A stretch of 61,089 nt of DNA from Verrucomicrobium sp. BvORR106 (GCF_000739655.1 NZ_BATR01000052.1:1-61089); one strand, 5' to 3'. Positions 43,368 to 52,730 are shown, counted from the first letter of the stretch. Notes: generated from the sequence alone by a model not told the origin. Translations and numbers: made by a program.

Positions 43368-45895
43368 GCTCCCGTTCTTTCCCGAAACCACCGGCCGGAA
43401 CCACCGTCCTCACCGAACCTACGCACGCCATGATCACCCTCGCGCCGCAAAACATCCGCCTGCAGGCCAGTGCCCGAACCAAAGAGGAGGCCATCCGGGC
43501 CGCCGGTCAGGTGCTGGTGGACTGCGGGGCCATCGCCCCGGGCTATGTGGACAGCATGATGGGCCGCGAGCGCCAGGCGAACACCTACCTGAGCCACGGC
43601 ATCGCCATTCCGCACGGCATGCCGCAGGACCGGGAGCTGATCCATCGCACCGCCATCTCTGTGGTACAGGTGCCGGACGGCGTGACCTGGAGCGACGGGC
43701 AGACGGTGCGGCTGATCGTGGGCATCGCGGCGAAGTCCGACGAGCACTTGGGCATCCTGGCGGCGCTGACGGATGTGCTGGATGATGCCGGGGCGGCGAA
43801 CCGCCTCGCGCATACCTCGAACCCGCAGGACATCATCGCCGCGCTGTCCCGCCGGCAGGAGGGAGGCGGGAGTGCGACGGATCTCGCGGGGGCGCAGGAG
43901 GTGGAGGTCATCATGGCCTGCAGTGCGGGCCTGCATGCCCGGCCCGCCACGTTCTTCGTCGAGGTGGCTTCCCGGTTTGCCTCGGACATCGCGGTGAAGT
44001 TCGGGGAAAAAACCGCCAACGGCAAGGCCATGGCGTCGCTGCTGAAGCTGGGCGTGCCCGGAGGTGCCAGCGTGCGCATCCAGGCTGCAGGGGCGGATGC
44101 TACTGCCGCGCTCAAGGCGCTGGCGGAAGCGGTGGCCGCAGGCCTGGGTGACGAGGAAGAGGCCGAGTTGGTCCCTGCGGCTGGGGCGATGGAGGCCTGG
44201 ACGGCGCATTCCTACGGACGGGCCATCACCGGAGTCTCGGCTTCGCCGGGCCTGGCGATCGGGCGTTTGCACATCTTCCAGCCGACCCGGTTGTTCTTCA
44301 GCGACTCGGCGCAGAATCTGGAGACGGAAAAGCGCTCACTGTGCGGTGCGCTGGATGCAGCCCGCCTCCAGCTCGACGAGATCCACGACGCCGTGATGGC
44401 GCGCTGTGGCAAGTCCAAGGCGGCCATCTTCAAGGCGCATCAAGCGCTGCTGGATGATGAGGACCTCCTTCACGAGGTGCAGGTGCGCATCGACTCCGGC
44501 CGCAGTGCGGCGTGGTCCTGGCAGCACAGTATTGAGAACCGCGTGGCAGAGATGCGCCAGATCGCGGACGAGCGCATCGCGGCCCGCTCGGTGGATCTGC
44601 ATGATGTGGGGCAGCGCGTGTTGCGCCTGCTTGCCGGGGCGGATCACGAGACCTCTCTGCCGGAAGGAGAGCCGGTGATCCTGGTGGCGGATGATCTTAC
44701 ACCTTCCGATACGGCCAAGCTGGACCCCAGCAGAGTGCTGGGCCTGTGTACTGCCTCCGGTGGGCCGACTTCGCACACGGCCATCATCGCCCGCTCGCTG
44801 GACATCCCGGCGGTGGTCGGCGCAGGACAGGCCGTGCTGGAGCAGACCAACGGCATCCTCTGTATCCTGGACGGGGCGACGGGGCAGTTGTACATCGAAC
44901 CCAGTGCGCAGGACATCGAGTCCGCCCGCCAGTACCAGCAGGATCTGCACTCTCGCCGTGAAGACGAGGCGGCGGCCCGTTATCAACCCGCGATACTGAC
45001 GGACGGGCATCGCGTGGAGGTGGTGGCCAACATTGGCAAGGTGCCTGAAGCGGCGGCGGCGGTGGAAGCCGGGGCGGAGGGCGTGGGCCTGCTGCGCACG
45101 GAGTTCTTCTTCCTGGACCGTGAGGCTCCGCCTTCTGAAGAGGAGCAGTATGAGGCGTATCGGACGATGATCGAGGCACTCAACGGACTGCCGCTCATCA
45201 TTCGCACGCTGGACATTGGTGGTGACAAAGTGTTGCCCTACCTGCCACTGCCGGAGGAGGAAAACCCCTTCCTGGGCGTGCGGGGCATCCGGCTCTGTCT
45301 GCGCAAGCCGGAGCTCTTCATCCCGCAACTGCGCGCCATCTACCGGGCCTCGGTGCATGGGCCGGTGAAGATCATGTTCCCCATGATCGCCACGCTGGAG
45401 GATCTGCGTGCGGCGCGGGAGATGGCCGAACAGGTGCGCCAGGAGCTGGGCGTCGCGCCGGTGGAGATCGGCATCATGATCGAGGTGCCCTCGGCCGTGA
45501 TGATGGCGCATGAACTGGCGCGGGAGACGGACTTCTTCTCCCTCGGCACCAACGACCTCACCCAGTATGTCCTGGCCATGGACCGCATGCACCCTGCACT
45601 GGCGAAGCAGGTGGACGGCCTGCACCCGGCCGTGCTGCGCATGGTGGACCTCACCGTAAAAGCCGCGCAGAAGTGTGGCAAGTGGGTGGGCGTGTGTGGT
45701 GGGGTGGCCGGTGATCCTCTGGGGGCGGCCATCCTCACGGGGCTGGGCGTGACCGAGCTGAGCATGTCCGTGCCCAGCGTGGCGGCGGTGAAGGCGCGTC
45801 TGCGGGAGCTCTCCCTGCCAGCGGCGCAGAAATTGGCCCGGCGCGCCCTGGCCTGTGCCAGCGCCACGGAGGTGCGGGCCCTCGTCGCAGGCTGA
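43364..45895 (+). CDS. fruB: Fructose PTS multiphosphoryl transfer protein EIIA-HPr-EI
   Basis: 843 residues joining all soluble PTS parts. EIIA(Fru) carries the phosphohistidine H84 (SHGIAIPHG). HPr carries H191 (AGLHARPAT). Enzyme I has the swivel histidine H471 ([20 protein letters not shown]) and a PEP-binding barrel with [44 protein letters not shown] and the catalytic cysteine in [10 protein letters not shown]. The protein would pass phosphate from PEP to FruA without separate ptsI/ptsH products. The same order is known from pseudomonad FruB. The start overlaps the fruA stop by four bases; MITLAPQ at 43430 is an alternative nearer the EIIA domain. Confidence 0.95.
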   Translation: MSSRSFPKPPAGTTVLTEPTHAMITLAPQNIRLQASARTKEEAIRAAGQVLVDCGAIAPGYVDSMMGRERQANTYLSHGIAIPHGMPQDRELIHRTAISVVQVPDGVTWSDGQTVRLIVGIAAKSDEHLGILAALTDVLDDAGAANRLAHTSNPQDIIAALSRRQEGGGSATDLAGAQEVEVIMACSAGLHARPATFFVEVASRFASDIAVKFGEKTANGKAMASLLKLGVPGGASVRIQAAGADATAALKALAEAVAAGLGDEEEAELVPAAGAMEAWTAHSYGRAITGVSASPGLAIGRLHIFQPTRLFFSDSAQNLETEKRSLCGALDAARLQLDEIHDAVMARCGKSKAAIFKAHQALLDDEDLLHEVQVRIDSGRSAAWSWQHSIENRVAEMRQIADERIAARSVDLHDVGQRVLRLLAGADHETSLPEGEPVILVADDLTPSDTAKLDPSRVLGLCTASGGPTSHTAIIARSLDIPAVVGAGQAVLEQTNGILCILDGATGQLYIEPSAQDIESARQYQQDLHSRREDEAAARYQPAILTDGHRVEVVANIGKVPEAAAAVEAGAEGVGLLRTEFFFLDREAPPSEEEQYEAYRTMIEALNGLPLIIRTLDIGGDKVLPYLPLPEEENPFLGVRGIRLCLRKPELFIPQLRAIYRASVHGPVKIMFPMIATLEDLRAAREMAEQVRQELGVAPVEIGIMIEVPSAVMMAHELARETDFFSLGTNDLTQYVLAMDRMHPALAKQVDGLHPAVLRMVDLTVKAAQKCGKWVGVCGGVAGDPLGAAILTGLGVTELSMSVPSVAAVKARLRELSLPAAQKLARRALACASATEVRALVAG

Positions 45896-45928
45896 GTGCA
45901 ATCCACGGGAGCAACCCTACATTATTTC

Positions 45929-46858
45929 ATGAATCCAGCGGACATCATCACCGTCACCCTGAACCCGGCGATCGACCGGACCATCACCATCCCGCAGTTC
46001 ACCGCGGGGGAGGTGAACCGGGTGGAGCATGTGCGAGACAATCCCGGGGGTAAAGGAGTCAACGTCGCCTCCTCCCTGGCGGACCTGGGCCACCGCGTGG
46101 TGGCCACGGGCTTGCTCGGCCGGGAAAACAGCGGCCCTTTCGAGGACCTCTTTGCGCAGAAGAGCATCGAGGACGCCTTTGTCCGGCTGCCGGGTTCCAC
46201 GCGGGTGGGAATCAAGATCCTGGACCCCGTGAAACGCCAGACCACGGACATCAACTTCCCCGGTCTGGCTCCTTCGCGTGACGACGTCGCGGCCTTGCGC
46301 GAACGCATCGAGACGCTGGCGGCCCCTTGGTACGTGCTGGCGGGGAGCCTGCCTGCGGGGCTCGATTCCAAGGAGTACTTCCGGCTGGTGCAGACCATTC
46401 ACGGGCGGGGCGGTCGTATCATGCTGGACACGAGCGGCGCTCCTTTGCAAGAAGCCCTGGCCGCGTGTCCAGATGCCATCAAGCCCAATGCGGACGAACT
46501 GGGCGCCATGCTGGGCCGTTCTCTAGACTCGCATGACGAGGTGGTGGCTGCGGCCCGGGAGCTGGTGCAGGTGGGCGTGAGCCTGGTGGTCGTGTCCATG
46601 GGCGCGAAGGGCGCGGTGTTTGTCACGGCTGACGCTGTCGTCACCGCCTGTCCGCCGCACATGGAGGTGCGCAGCACGGTGGGAGCGGGGGATGCGATGG
46701 TGGCGGGCACGGTCTCCGGTCTGCTGCTCGGCTTGCCGCTGCCAGAGGTGGCCCGCCTTGCCACCGCGTGCTCCATGGATGTGCTTTCCCGCCCTGAACC
46801 GGGCCTTCCCTCTGAAGTGAATTTCGATGCGCTGCTCGCCAGCGTGACCATCACCTAA
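45929..46858 (+). CDS. fruK: 1-Phosphofructokinase
   Basis: 309 residues of the PfkB/ribokinase family. It phosphorylates fructose 1-phosphate to fructose 1,6-bisphosphate. Landmarks are ITVTLNPAIDRTITIP, the substrate motif DNPGGKGVNVASSLADLG, KPNADELGAMLGR, VVVSMGAKGAVFV and the anion-hole/catalytic signature VRSTVGAGDAMVAGTVSG. ATG 45929 is chosen over an earlier in-frame GTG/ATG at 45896 because MNPADIITVTLNPA gives the family start. It lies 33 bases after the PTS fusion gene. Confidence 0.95.
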   Translation: MNPADIITVTLNPAIDRTITIPQFTAGEVNRVEHVRDNPGGKGVNVASSLADLGHRVVATGLLGRENSGPFEDLFAQKSIEDAFVRLPGSTRVGIKILDPVKRQTTDINFPGLAPSRDDVAALRERIETLAAPWYVLAGSLPAGLDSKEYFRLVQTIHGRGGRIMLDTSGAPLQEALAACPDAIKPNADELGAMLGRSLDSHDEVVAAARELVQVGVSLVVVSMGAKGAVFVTADAVVTACPPHMEVRSTVGAGDAMVAGTVSGLLLGLPLPEVARLATACSMDVLSRPEPGLPSEVNFDALLASVTIT

Positions 46859-46933
46859 GTCAATCCACGTCCTCCGCATCCTCAAGACGGAGGCACATCC
46901 CACCCAACCCCACATCGCTCCAAGCAAAGCAAA

Positions 46934-46950
46934 CACGGCGGTCTGCCGTG
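46934..46950 (+). other. Small hairpin between fruK and oprB
   Basis: CACGGC and GCCGTG form a 6-bp stem with loop GGTCT in the 185-base spacer. There is no T run. It could lower readthrough or protect an mRNA end, but the evidence is thin. Confidence 0.3.
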
Positions 46951-47043
46951 GCGGGAGATTTCGCGCCTGAATCCTGCCCCAACCGGTTTTCCCCAACTCA
47001 GACCAAAGACATCCACACACATCCACAACTGCCTCTACTGAAT

Positions 47044-48342
47044 ATGAAACCCACGTCTCTCTCACTCCTGGTCGCAGCCATCGCTGCCCTGCCTGCATCG
47101 GCGCTCCTGGCGGGAGCTCCGGCCGCTGCCGTCTCTCCCACCGAGCCCTCGTCCACCCGCTGGGTGGATGGCGATTACTTCACCGGTGACTGGGGCGGTC
47201 TGCGTACTGACCTCGCTGCCTGGGGCCTCACGGTGGACGCGTATTACGTGAACAACTTCGCGGGCAATGTCTCGGGAGGTTTTGACCAAGGGTCTGAGTA
47301 TGCGGACAACGCGTATCTGGGGCTTCTTTTTGACCTGGAAAAGATCTGGGGTTGGGACGGGGCCAGCTTTCTCGTGAGCGGCATCAACCGCTCGGGCGAC
47401 AGCATCACGGCCAACTACGTGGGCAGCCAGTACGACTCCATGCAGGTGGTGGGAGGGCAGACGATCTTCCTCTACCAGGTGCTCTTTGAGCAGAAGTGGG
47501 CGGATGACCGCGCTTCGCTGAAGATCGGCCGCTTCAGCGCCTCGGACGATTTCAACACGTCCTCACTCTACGGGTACTACATGAGCAATGCGTTCGATGG
47601 GAACCTGCGCGCAGTGTTGTTCAACACGCAGTTCTCCGCCTATCCCTTCGCCACCTGGGGCGCGCGCGTGCGGTTCGACCCCACGCCGGAATCGAACCTC
47701 CAGTTCGGTATTTTCCAGGCGCAGGACGATGTGTTTGACCGCGACCTGCATGGCCTGGACTTCGGCGTAGAATCTGGCGACGGCGTGTGGATGATCACGC
47801 AGCTCGGGTGGACGCCCACCTTCGGCGGCGACAAGGAGACAGGGCTGCCCGGGCACTACTGGTTCGGCGCGTACTACTCGCCTTGGGAAGGGTACACCCA
47901 GTTCCGCACCGGGGAAAAGGTGGGGGACTCGTACGGTTTCTACATCCACGGGGACCAGATGGTGTATCGCGAAGCGGCGGGCAGTGATCAGGGACTGGTG
48001 CTCTGGAGCGCGGTGACGCATGACCCGAATGAGGACATCGCCATTGTGCCGTTCCAGGTGAATGTGGGCGCGGTGTATCGCGGGCTCATCCCCGGGCGCG
48101 ACCGGGACGCGACGATCCTGGGCTTTGCCTACGGCAAGTTCAGCGATGACTACGCGGATGTGGTGGAGGCCCGCGGCGACGGCCGGCCCAAGCATGAGAT
48201 CGTGCTGGAAGCGGCGTACCGGTATGAACTCACCAAGTTCGCTTATGTACAGTCGGGAGTGCAGTACATCGTCCGACCTGGCGGAACCGGACAAATCGGT
48301 GATGCTTTCGTACTGGGCCTGCAAATGGGCATTAAATTTTAA
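47044..48342 (+). CDS. Carbohydrate-selective porin, OprB family
   Basis: 432 residues. A signal peptide is clear (MKPTSLSLLVAAIAALPASA, cleaved near LLAGAPAAA). The mature part starts DYFTGDWGGLRTDLAAWGLT, the usual OprB opening, and continues with alternating amphipathic strands (LGLLFDLEKIWGWDGASFLV; GVWMITQLGWTPTFGG) and a terminal strand VLGLQMGIKF ending in phenylalanine, as in outer-membrane barrels. It should let fructose or related sugars through the outer membrane and so feed FruA. The start 47044 is set by the signal peptide; upstream in-frame codons lack one. It overlaps glpX by one base (TAATG). Confidence 0.9.
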   Translation: MKPTSLSLLVAAIAALPASALLAGAPAAAVSPTEPSSTRWVDGDYFTGDWGGLRTDLAAWGLTVDAYYVNNFAGNVSGGFDQGSEYADNAYLGLLFDLEKIWGWDGASFLVSGINRSGDSITANYVGSQYDSMQVVGGQTIFLYQVLFEQKWADDRASLKIGRFSASDDFNTSSLYGYYMSNAFDGNLRAVLFNTQFSAYPFATWGARVRFDPTPESNLQFGIFQAQDDVFDRDLHGLDFGVESGDGVWMITQLGWTPTFGGDKETGLPGHYWFGAYYSPWEGYTQFRTGEKVGDSYGFYIHGDQMVYREAAGSDQGLVLWSAVTHDPNEDIAIVPFQVNVGAVYRGLIPGRDRDATILGFAYGKFSDDYADVVEARGDGRPKHEIVLEAAYRYELTKFAYVQSGVQYIVRPGGTGQIGDAFVLGLQMGIKF

Positions 48343-49454
48343 TGCACAAAGGTCGCATGGCGATACAACTAGGCAAAATGATGACTGAACTGACGTCCAA
48401 CCGCGATATCGAGCGCCTGATCCAGCTAGACTTCCTCCGCGCCACGGAAGTGGCCTCCCTCAACGTGATGAAATGGGTGGGGAAGGGGAACAAGGAAGCT
48501 GCAGATGAAGCCGCGTGCGACGCCATTCGCGGGATGTTCGACCTCATGAACATCCGCGGCGAGGTGGTGATCGGTGAGGGCATCAAGGACGAGGCTCCCG
48601 GCATCTTCAAAGGCGAAAAGGTCGGCACCTGGCTGGCGGGCACGCCCAAGTTCCACGTGGCACTGGACCCCGTGGACGGCACCACCAACTGCAGCAAGGG
48701 CATGCCCAACTCCATCTCCTGCATCGCGGCGGTGAAGGTGGACGACGGCGAAGAAGCGCACCTGCTGGATATCCCGGCGTTTTACATGCGGAAGCTGGCC
48801 TATCCCCAGGTGGTGCGCCGTGCGTGGATGGCAGATCCTTCTCTGCCCATCAGCGTGGATGCGCCGATCAAGGAGGTCATTCCCGTGGTGGCAAAGCTGC
48901 TCGGCAAATCCGTGCGCGACGTGACGGTGATGGTGCTGGACCGGCCGAGGAACCACGATCTGGTGGAAGATATCCGGAGCATGGGCGCCTCTCTGCGCAT
49001 GATCGCAGATGGCGACATTACGGCCTGCTTGGCCCCAGCGCTGCCGGGTTCCGGCATTGACCTGTACTGCGGCATCGGTGGCGCTCCGGAAGGCGTGCTC
49101 GCGGCCGCGGCGCTGCGCTGCCTGGGCGGCGGCATGCAGGGCAAGATCTGGCCTGCCAATGACCGGGAGAAACAGTCTCTCATCGACGCAGGCTGGGGCC
49201 ATCGGTTGGACGAGGTCTTCCGCTCTCGTGATCTGGCCTTTGCCGATGAGATCATCTTCTGCGCCACCGGCATCAGCGACAGCCCGCTGCTCCGCGGCGT
49301 ACGCGTGCAGGGCCACACGGCCACCACGCACAGCGTGCTCATGCGGGCGAAGAACCACACCGTGCGGTTCATTGAGACCCACCACGACCTGGAGGCGAAG
49401 ACCATCCACCTGCGCTCCTCGAAGCAGGAGGTGTTCCTCAACCAGCCGGGTTGA
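48342..49454 (+). CDS. glpX: Class II fructose-1,6-bisphosphatase (GlpX-like)
   Basis: 370 residues. The family converts fructose 1,6-bisphosphate to fructose 6-phosphate and in some organisms also acts on sedoheptulose bisphosphate. Motifs are WVGKGNKEAADEAACDAIRG, GEVVIGEGIKDEAP, the metal site ALDPVDGTTNCSKGMPNSIS (family usually DPLEGT), RMIADGDITACLAP and GIGGAPEGVLAAAALRCLGG. The ATG overlaps the porin stop. Its place at the end of the fructose operon suggests that part of the FruK product is returned to fructose 6-phosphate for anabolic use, for example nucleotide sugars or the pentose pathway. Confidence 0.92.
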   Translation: MHKGRMAIQLGKMMTELTSNRDIERLIQLDFLRATEVASLNVMKWVGKGNKEAADEAACDAIRGMFDLMNIRGEVVIGEGIKDEAPGIFKGEKVGTWLAGTPKFHVALDPVDGTTNCSKGMPNSISCIAAVKVDDGEEAHLLDIPAFYMRKLAYPQVVRRAWMADPSLPISVDAPIKEVIPVVAKLLGKSVRDVTVMVLDRPRNHDLVEDIRSMGASLRMIADGDITACLAPALPGSGIDLYCGIGGAPEGVLAAAALRCLGGGMQGKIWPANDREKQSLIDAGWGHRLDEVFRSRDLAFADEIIFCATGISDSPLLRGVRVQGHTATTHSVLMRAKNHTVRFIETHHDLEAKTIHLRSSKQEVFLNQPG

Positions 49455-49521
49455 CGGGCTGGGGGCTGAGAGGAGGCGGGTGTGTTTCCTGAACCCGGAG
49501 GGTGGGGCTTTGCGTCCCCTC

Positions 49522-49683
49522 AAGGAGCGGCGGTTTGCGCTTGCGCAACCGCCGAGGGTGAGCGGAGTGGTTGACCGCCGAATGCCCACCGCTTGATGTG
49601 TTTTTGCCCGCTATCTACTTGCTTGGAAGCTCTTCTCCTCCGGCAACCACCGGCGGTTGTGCAAGCACAAACCGCCGCTCCTT
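49522..49683. repeat. Inverted pair of 33-base palindromic REP-like hairpins
   Basis: Arms 49522-49554 and 49651-49683 are inverted copies differing at two sites. Each arm is itself a hairpin (CGGCGGTT / AACCGCCG with an inner GCGC/GCGC in one arm and GTGC/GCAC in the other). The two differences are paired to each other in the stem, so pairing is kept. Confidence 0.85.
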
Positions 49684-49766
49684 GGGTCTGGTGGCGTCAT
49701 GGTGTTGAACCGGCGGATGGTCACGGTTTGTAGAACTCACTTCGGAGTTCCGGTCTCATGCCCGCG

Positions 49767-49831
49767 TACCCAGGGTGGCGGCTCGTGCCTCGCCTGACCC
49801 TGGGCTACTTTGTATGACGCCTTTGGCGTCA
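49767..49831. repeat. Adjacent palindromes ACCCAGGGT...ACCCTGGG and TGACGCC-TTT-GGCGTCA
   Basis: TACCCAGGGT (49767-49776) pairs with ACCCTGGGCTA (49797-49807). A perfect 7-bp hairpin with loop TTT follows at 49815-49831. They sit in the gene-free stretch 49455-50169, which contains only repeats. Confidence 0.75.
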
Positions 49832-49982
49832 GGGTGCTCGTATGGGCGGTGGTCAGACACTTGTAGTCGCCGATGCGGTACGTTTAGAACACGGGCTGAT
49901 GCTCTCCTAAACGCTCTAGTTTCCTGGAATCGTAGTCTGAGGCCGGATGATGGCGATGTGATGCAAGGCCACCTGCTTCTTT

Positions 49983-50088
49983 GAACCCGGAGGGTTCGCC
50001 ATGCGTAGCCATGGGTGAAGCGAGCGGAGCGAGTGCAACCCATGGAAAACGGCCAACCGCCTGCTACCGCGGAGCGGTAGGCCATCCG
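49983..50088. repeat. Solo arm of the REP/RAYT element
   Basis: It starts GAACCC-GGA-GGGTTC, continues CGCCATG...TAGCCATGGGT, and ends with CTACCGC-GGA-GCGGTAG at 50064-50080. It is clearly related to the arms at 3968-4073 and 4279-4383, with the inner hairpin changed on both sides so that pairing is kept. No transposase remnant is beside it. Confidence 0.78.
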
Positions 50089-50169
50089 CTACGGTGAAAG
50101 GCGAAGTGTGACGCCTGATGACCGCCGAAGCGGTAGGTGGTCGCATCGCATCGGATCACCTAGCGCACC

Positions 50170-51333
50170 TCACTTCAGCGCCCGGTGTACGTGCTCCAGG
50201 GCCAGGACGGTGTAGGCGGTCACCAGCACGGGATCGCCCTCCATCCAGCGGCTGGAGGCGGTGTTTTTCCATGAACCGTTGGCATCCTGCAGCTTGATTA
50301 GATGGCTGGCCAGGCCGGTGCGCCAGTCCACGTTGCCGGACTTGGTCTTGATTTGGTCCAGCCCCGCCGTGGCCAGGGCCTTGGCCATGGTGTGGTAGTA
50401 GTAGAACAACCCTTCTGAGCCCATGCCGGGGTTCTCCTCCACGGAATAGTTTTCCCCCAGCCACTGGAGCGCCCCTTGCACGCGTGGGTCCTCTGGCGTG
50501 AGGCCGGCGTAGATGAAGCTGAGCATGCCCGCGTAGCTGATGCTGCCGTAGTAGCGCATGGCCACGGGTCCGCCTTTGCCGTCTTTGGCTCCACGAGGTT
50601 CGCCGGGTTCGTAGGTGAAGGCACCGAGGTTCTTCTTGTCTTCTCCCGCCCATTTCTGGTCGTTGGATTCCGGGCGGTTCTGGCAGCGCTCGATGAACTT
50701 CACCGCTGCGCCCCAGTTCAGGTCATCCTGCTTGTCCACGGGTTTGCCGGTGTCCTCCAGGAGCTTCTTGGAGAGGTAGAGCGATTCCAGGGCGAACTGG
50801 GTGTTGGAAAGGTCCGCGTGGGCCGGAGAGCCGGGCTTGGAGGGGCCGTAGCCAAACCCGCCGTCGAACGTGTTGTCCGCACTGCCCTTGGCATCGTAGT
50901 CGTTCTGCTGCCCGGCCACGAACTTGCGGGCCTTGCGGATGGTTTCCTCGTCCTCAGGACGGTTGCGCAGGACCAGCGCCATCAGGGAGATGGAGGTGTT
51001 GTAGTTGGCGCGGCCCTTCGCGTAGATGCCGCCGTCGGGCTGTACGTTCTTGAGCAGGAAGGCGTAGCCTTTGTCGACCTCAGGGCCTGCGGAGGGCTTC
51101 CCGGCCACGGCGGGATCTTGCACGATCCCCGCCAGCACCAGCGCGCTCAAGGCGGGCTCCTGCGGCGTGGTCCAGTAGCCGCCCTCAGTGTTCTGTTGGG
51201 ACTTGAGGAAAGCTACCCCGCGGGCGATGGAGGCTTGCACCTCATCGCGCAGCTTCTGGGGGTTCTGGGCCTGGATGGAGGATGCGGCGGCACACAGGGT
51301 GAGAAGGAGGATGGCGCGGCGTGAGGTCTTCAT
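50170..51333 (-). CDS. Secreted prenyltransferase/squalene-oxidase repeat protein
   Basis: 387 residues with a signal peptide (MKTSRRAILLLTLCAAASSI, cleavage likely after IQA). The mature protein is an alpha/alpha-toroid with several repeats in the squalene-cyclase/prenyltransferase style: QNTEGGYWTTPQEPALSALV, VQPDGGIYAKGRANYNTSIS, FDGGFGYGPSKPGSPAHADL and DANGSWKNTASSRWMEGDPV. The catalytic DxDD motif of real squalene cyclases is not seen, so it is likely a periplasmic or surface protein of unknown role, as is common for such homologues in this phylum. The start is fixed by the signal peptide. It has no obvious operon partner. Confidence 0.82.
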   Translation of the reverse strand: MKTSRRAILLLTLCAAASSIQAQNPQKLRDEVQASIARGVAFLKSQQNTEGGYWTTPQEPALSALVLAGIVQDPAVAGKPSAGPEVDKGYAFLLKNVQPDGGIYAKGRANYNTSISLMALVLRNRPEDEETIRKARKFVAGQQNDYDAKGSADNTFDGGFGYGPSKPGSPAHADLSNTQFALESLYLSKKLLEDTGKPVDKQDDLNWGAAVKFIERCQNRPESNDQKWAGEDKKNLGAFTYEPGEPRGAKDGKGGPVAMRYYGSISYAGMLSFIYAGLTPEDPRVQGALQWLGENYSVEENPGMGSEGLFYYYHTMAKALATAGLDQIKTKSGNVDWRTGLASHLIKLQDANGSWKNTASSRWMEGDPVLVTAYTVLALEHVHRALK

Positions 51334-51468
51334 GGCGGGTGAAAAGACGCGGGATACTGAGAGCGGCACCCTGGCGAGATGTTGCCAGGGCGAGGAACGG
51401 GTAGCGTAACACGGAAGCGTGTGAGCTGGGAAGAGGCTGTTTTGGGTGGGGCAACGTGGGGGCAATGC

Positions 51469-51562
51469 GTCGATTTCGTGCAATTCGTTCTTTTCGTACT
51501 TCGTTCGGAGAAATTCAGCGCGTGGGATGGCCTGTCGATTTCGTGCATTTCGTACTGCGTTC
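51469..51562 (-). repeat. ACGAAA-type short tandem repeat, two minus-strand copies
   Basis: Copies at 51469-51512 and 51535-51562, read on the minus strand, follow the pattern GAACGnAGTACGAAA with further ACGAAA units and an ATCGAC end. Related plus-strand copies are at 52338-52392 and 53136-53186. The number of about 10-base inner units varies between copies. Confidence 0.8.
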
Positions 51563-51747
51563 AATGATTGGCGGAGGCGGCGGGGCGACCAACTCGCCCC
51601 GGCCTGAGCAAGCTCTGCAGGCTGGCCAGTGAAGAGGTTTGAAATGTTGCATTGTGATGTGCTATGGAGAAAAAAACCATAGGGGAAAAACGCACGCGTT
51701 CCCCCTGACTCTCTCTTCTCTCTCTCTCTTAGAGAGACGAATTGGAG

Positions 51748-51787
51748 AGAAGCTGTCCAGTTGAGTTGCTTCAACTGGACAGCTTCT
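51748..51787. repeat. Perfect 17-bp hairpin
   Basis: AGAAGCTGTCCAGTTGA at 51748-51764 pairs perfectly with 51771-51787 across the loop GTTGCT. A second short palindrome (TCTCTCT/AGAGAGA) lies just upstream at 51724-51738. There is no T tract on either side, and no gene is adjacent; the nearest start is at 51333 on the minus strand. Confidence 0.9.
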
Positions 51788-51921
51788 GGTGGAGGCCAGT
51801 GTGAGTCCAGCCCCGTCACGGTGGGAACGGGGGGCGGTCTTGGGGAGCGCTCGCATCCTTGCGTGCTGTTCGCGGTATCTTGCCGCGAACGTCAGTCAGC
51901 GTATGACATCGCAGCCGTCTG

Positions 51922-52125
51922 TCACGGAGGTGTTGATGGCGATGGGGAGGAAGCGGATGCAGGCGGCCTTCCCACCTGATCCTCCTCTGCGGCGTTACCC
52001 AAGGTTGACTCGCCTAAGGCTCGTTCAACCATTGGGCTGTGGTAGAGATCCCCGCTGGGGATCAGCTTCGGACTGAGGTGGGCACTTCCAGGTGGTTCCT
52101 TGGCGGTTACCCAACCGCGCGCGTT
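51922..52125 (+). repeat. About 200-base repeat, left copy of an inverted pair
   Basis: It is similar over its length to the reverse complement of 52812-53021. It contains GGAGGTGTTGA, GGCCTTCCCACCTGATC, AACCATTGGGCTGTG and a hairpin GATCCCC/GGGGATC at 52048-52064. Both copies can be read as VLxxxGRKxxxxAFPPDxPLR, so a coding origin is possible. Confidence 0.82.
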
Positions 52126-52337
52126 TTGGGGTGGCCGCCATGGAACTGACGCCTTCCACGCGCTCCGTCGAAGTTCTTCCTCGAAGAGGATCGGGCTACA
52201 AGCCCAACGTTGACGAGCTTCCAGCGAGTCTACGTTGGGTATGGGTGTTGGAGGTTTCTACTCCGGAGGAGTTGTGGCGGTCTGAGCCTTTCGCGCCCAG
52301 TGTGCTCCAACGCCGTGAGGCGAGGCGGCAGCGGATA

Positions 52338-52392
52338 TTCCCCGAACGGAGTACGAAATGCACGAAATGCACGAAATCGACGAAGCGGCGCG
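52338..52392 (+). repeat. ACGAAA-type short tandem repeat, copy 3
   Basis: CCGAACGGAGTACGAAATGC, then two more ACGAAA units and ATCGACG. The preceding bases GTGCTCCAACGCCGTGAGGC are also similar to those before the copy at 53136, so the repeated unit is longer than the ACGAAA tract alone. Confidence 0.8.
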
Positions 52393-52461
52393 ACACGAGC
52401 CCCGAGGCATCCGCGGCGAAGGAGATTGGTGATTTGGACGTGCGCCTCTGCGGCGACTGAG

Positions 52462-52526
52462 CCGGTTGGGACAACCGGACTACGCCTGAAGCGACGCCGC
52501 GGGAGTAGTCCGACGGTCCCCGTCGG
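52462..52526. repeat. 65-base REP-like element, copy 2
   Basis: Hairpins CCGGTTG-GGA-CAACCGG and CCGACGG-TCC-CCGTCGG flank GACTAC...GTAGTC. It has the same length and layout as the element at 16778-16842, with both stems changed but still perfectly paired. Confidence 0.75.
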
Positions 52527-52641
52527 GTTGGGAGCGGAGGGGACGGTGTGGGACGGCCTGTCACACGGAGGAGCAGGGGAGTTATCGCATTTTGTCGCCG
52601 AGAAAGCACGGAGGACCTTGCAGACGCTTCGGCTAGTGCCT

Positions 52642-52730
52642 CCTTACGTCGACAACTACAGGGGCGCTGGATGGCAGGTGATCAATCACCAGTGGGTGAG
52701 ACTGGGGGCGTGCGCCGTCAGGGTGTGTGC
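52642..52730 (-). repeat. GTAGTTGTCGACG repeat family copy with GGTGATCAATCACC palindrome
   Basis: ACGTCGACAACTACAGGGGC and the palindrome GGTGATCAATCACC match, in the opposite orientation, 60808-60875 (GTGATCAATGACCAGGGGGT read on the minus strand). A short copy of GTAGTTGTCGACGTGAGGAG is also at 52786-52805. Confidence 0.7.

Noticed and set aside
44336-45901. 521-codon minus-strand frame
   Set aside because: It is antisense to the Enzyme I part of the PTS fusion, whose catalytic motifs prove the plus strand.
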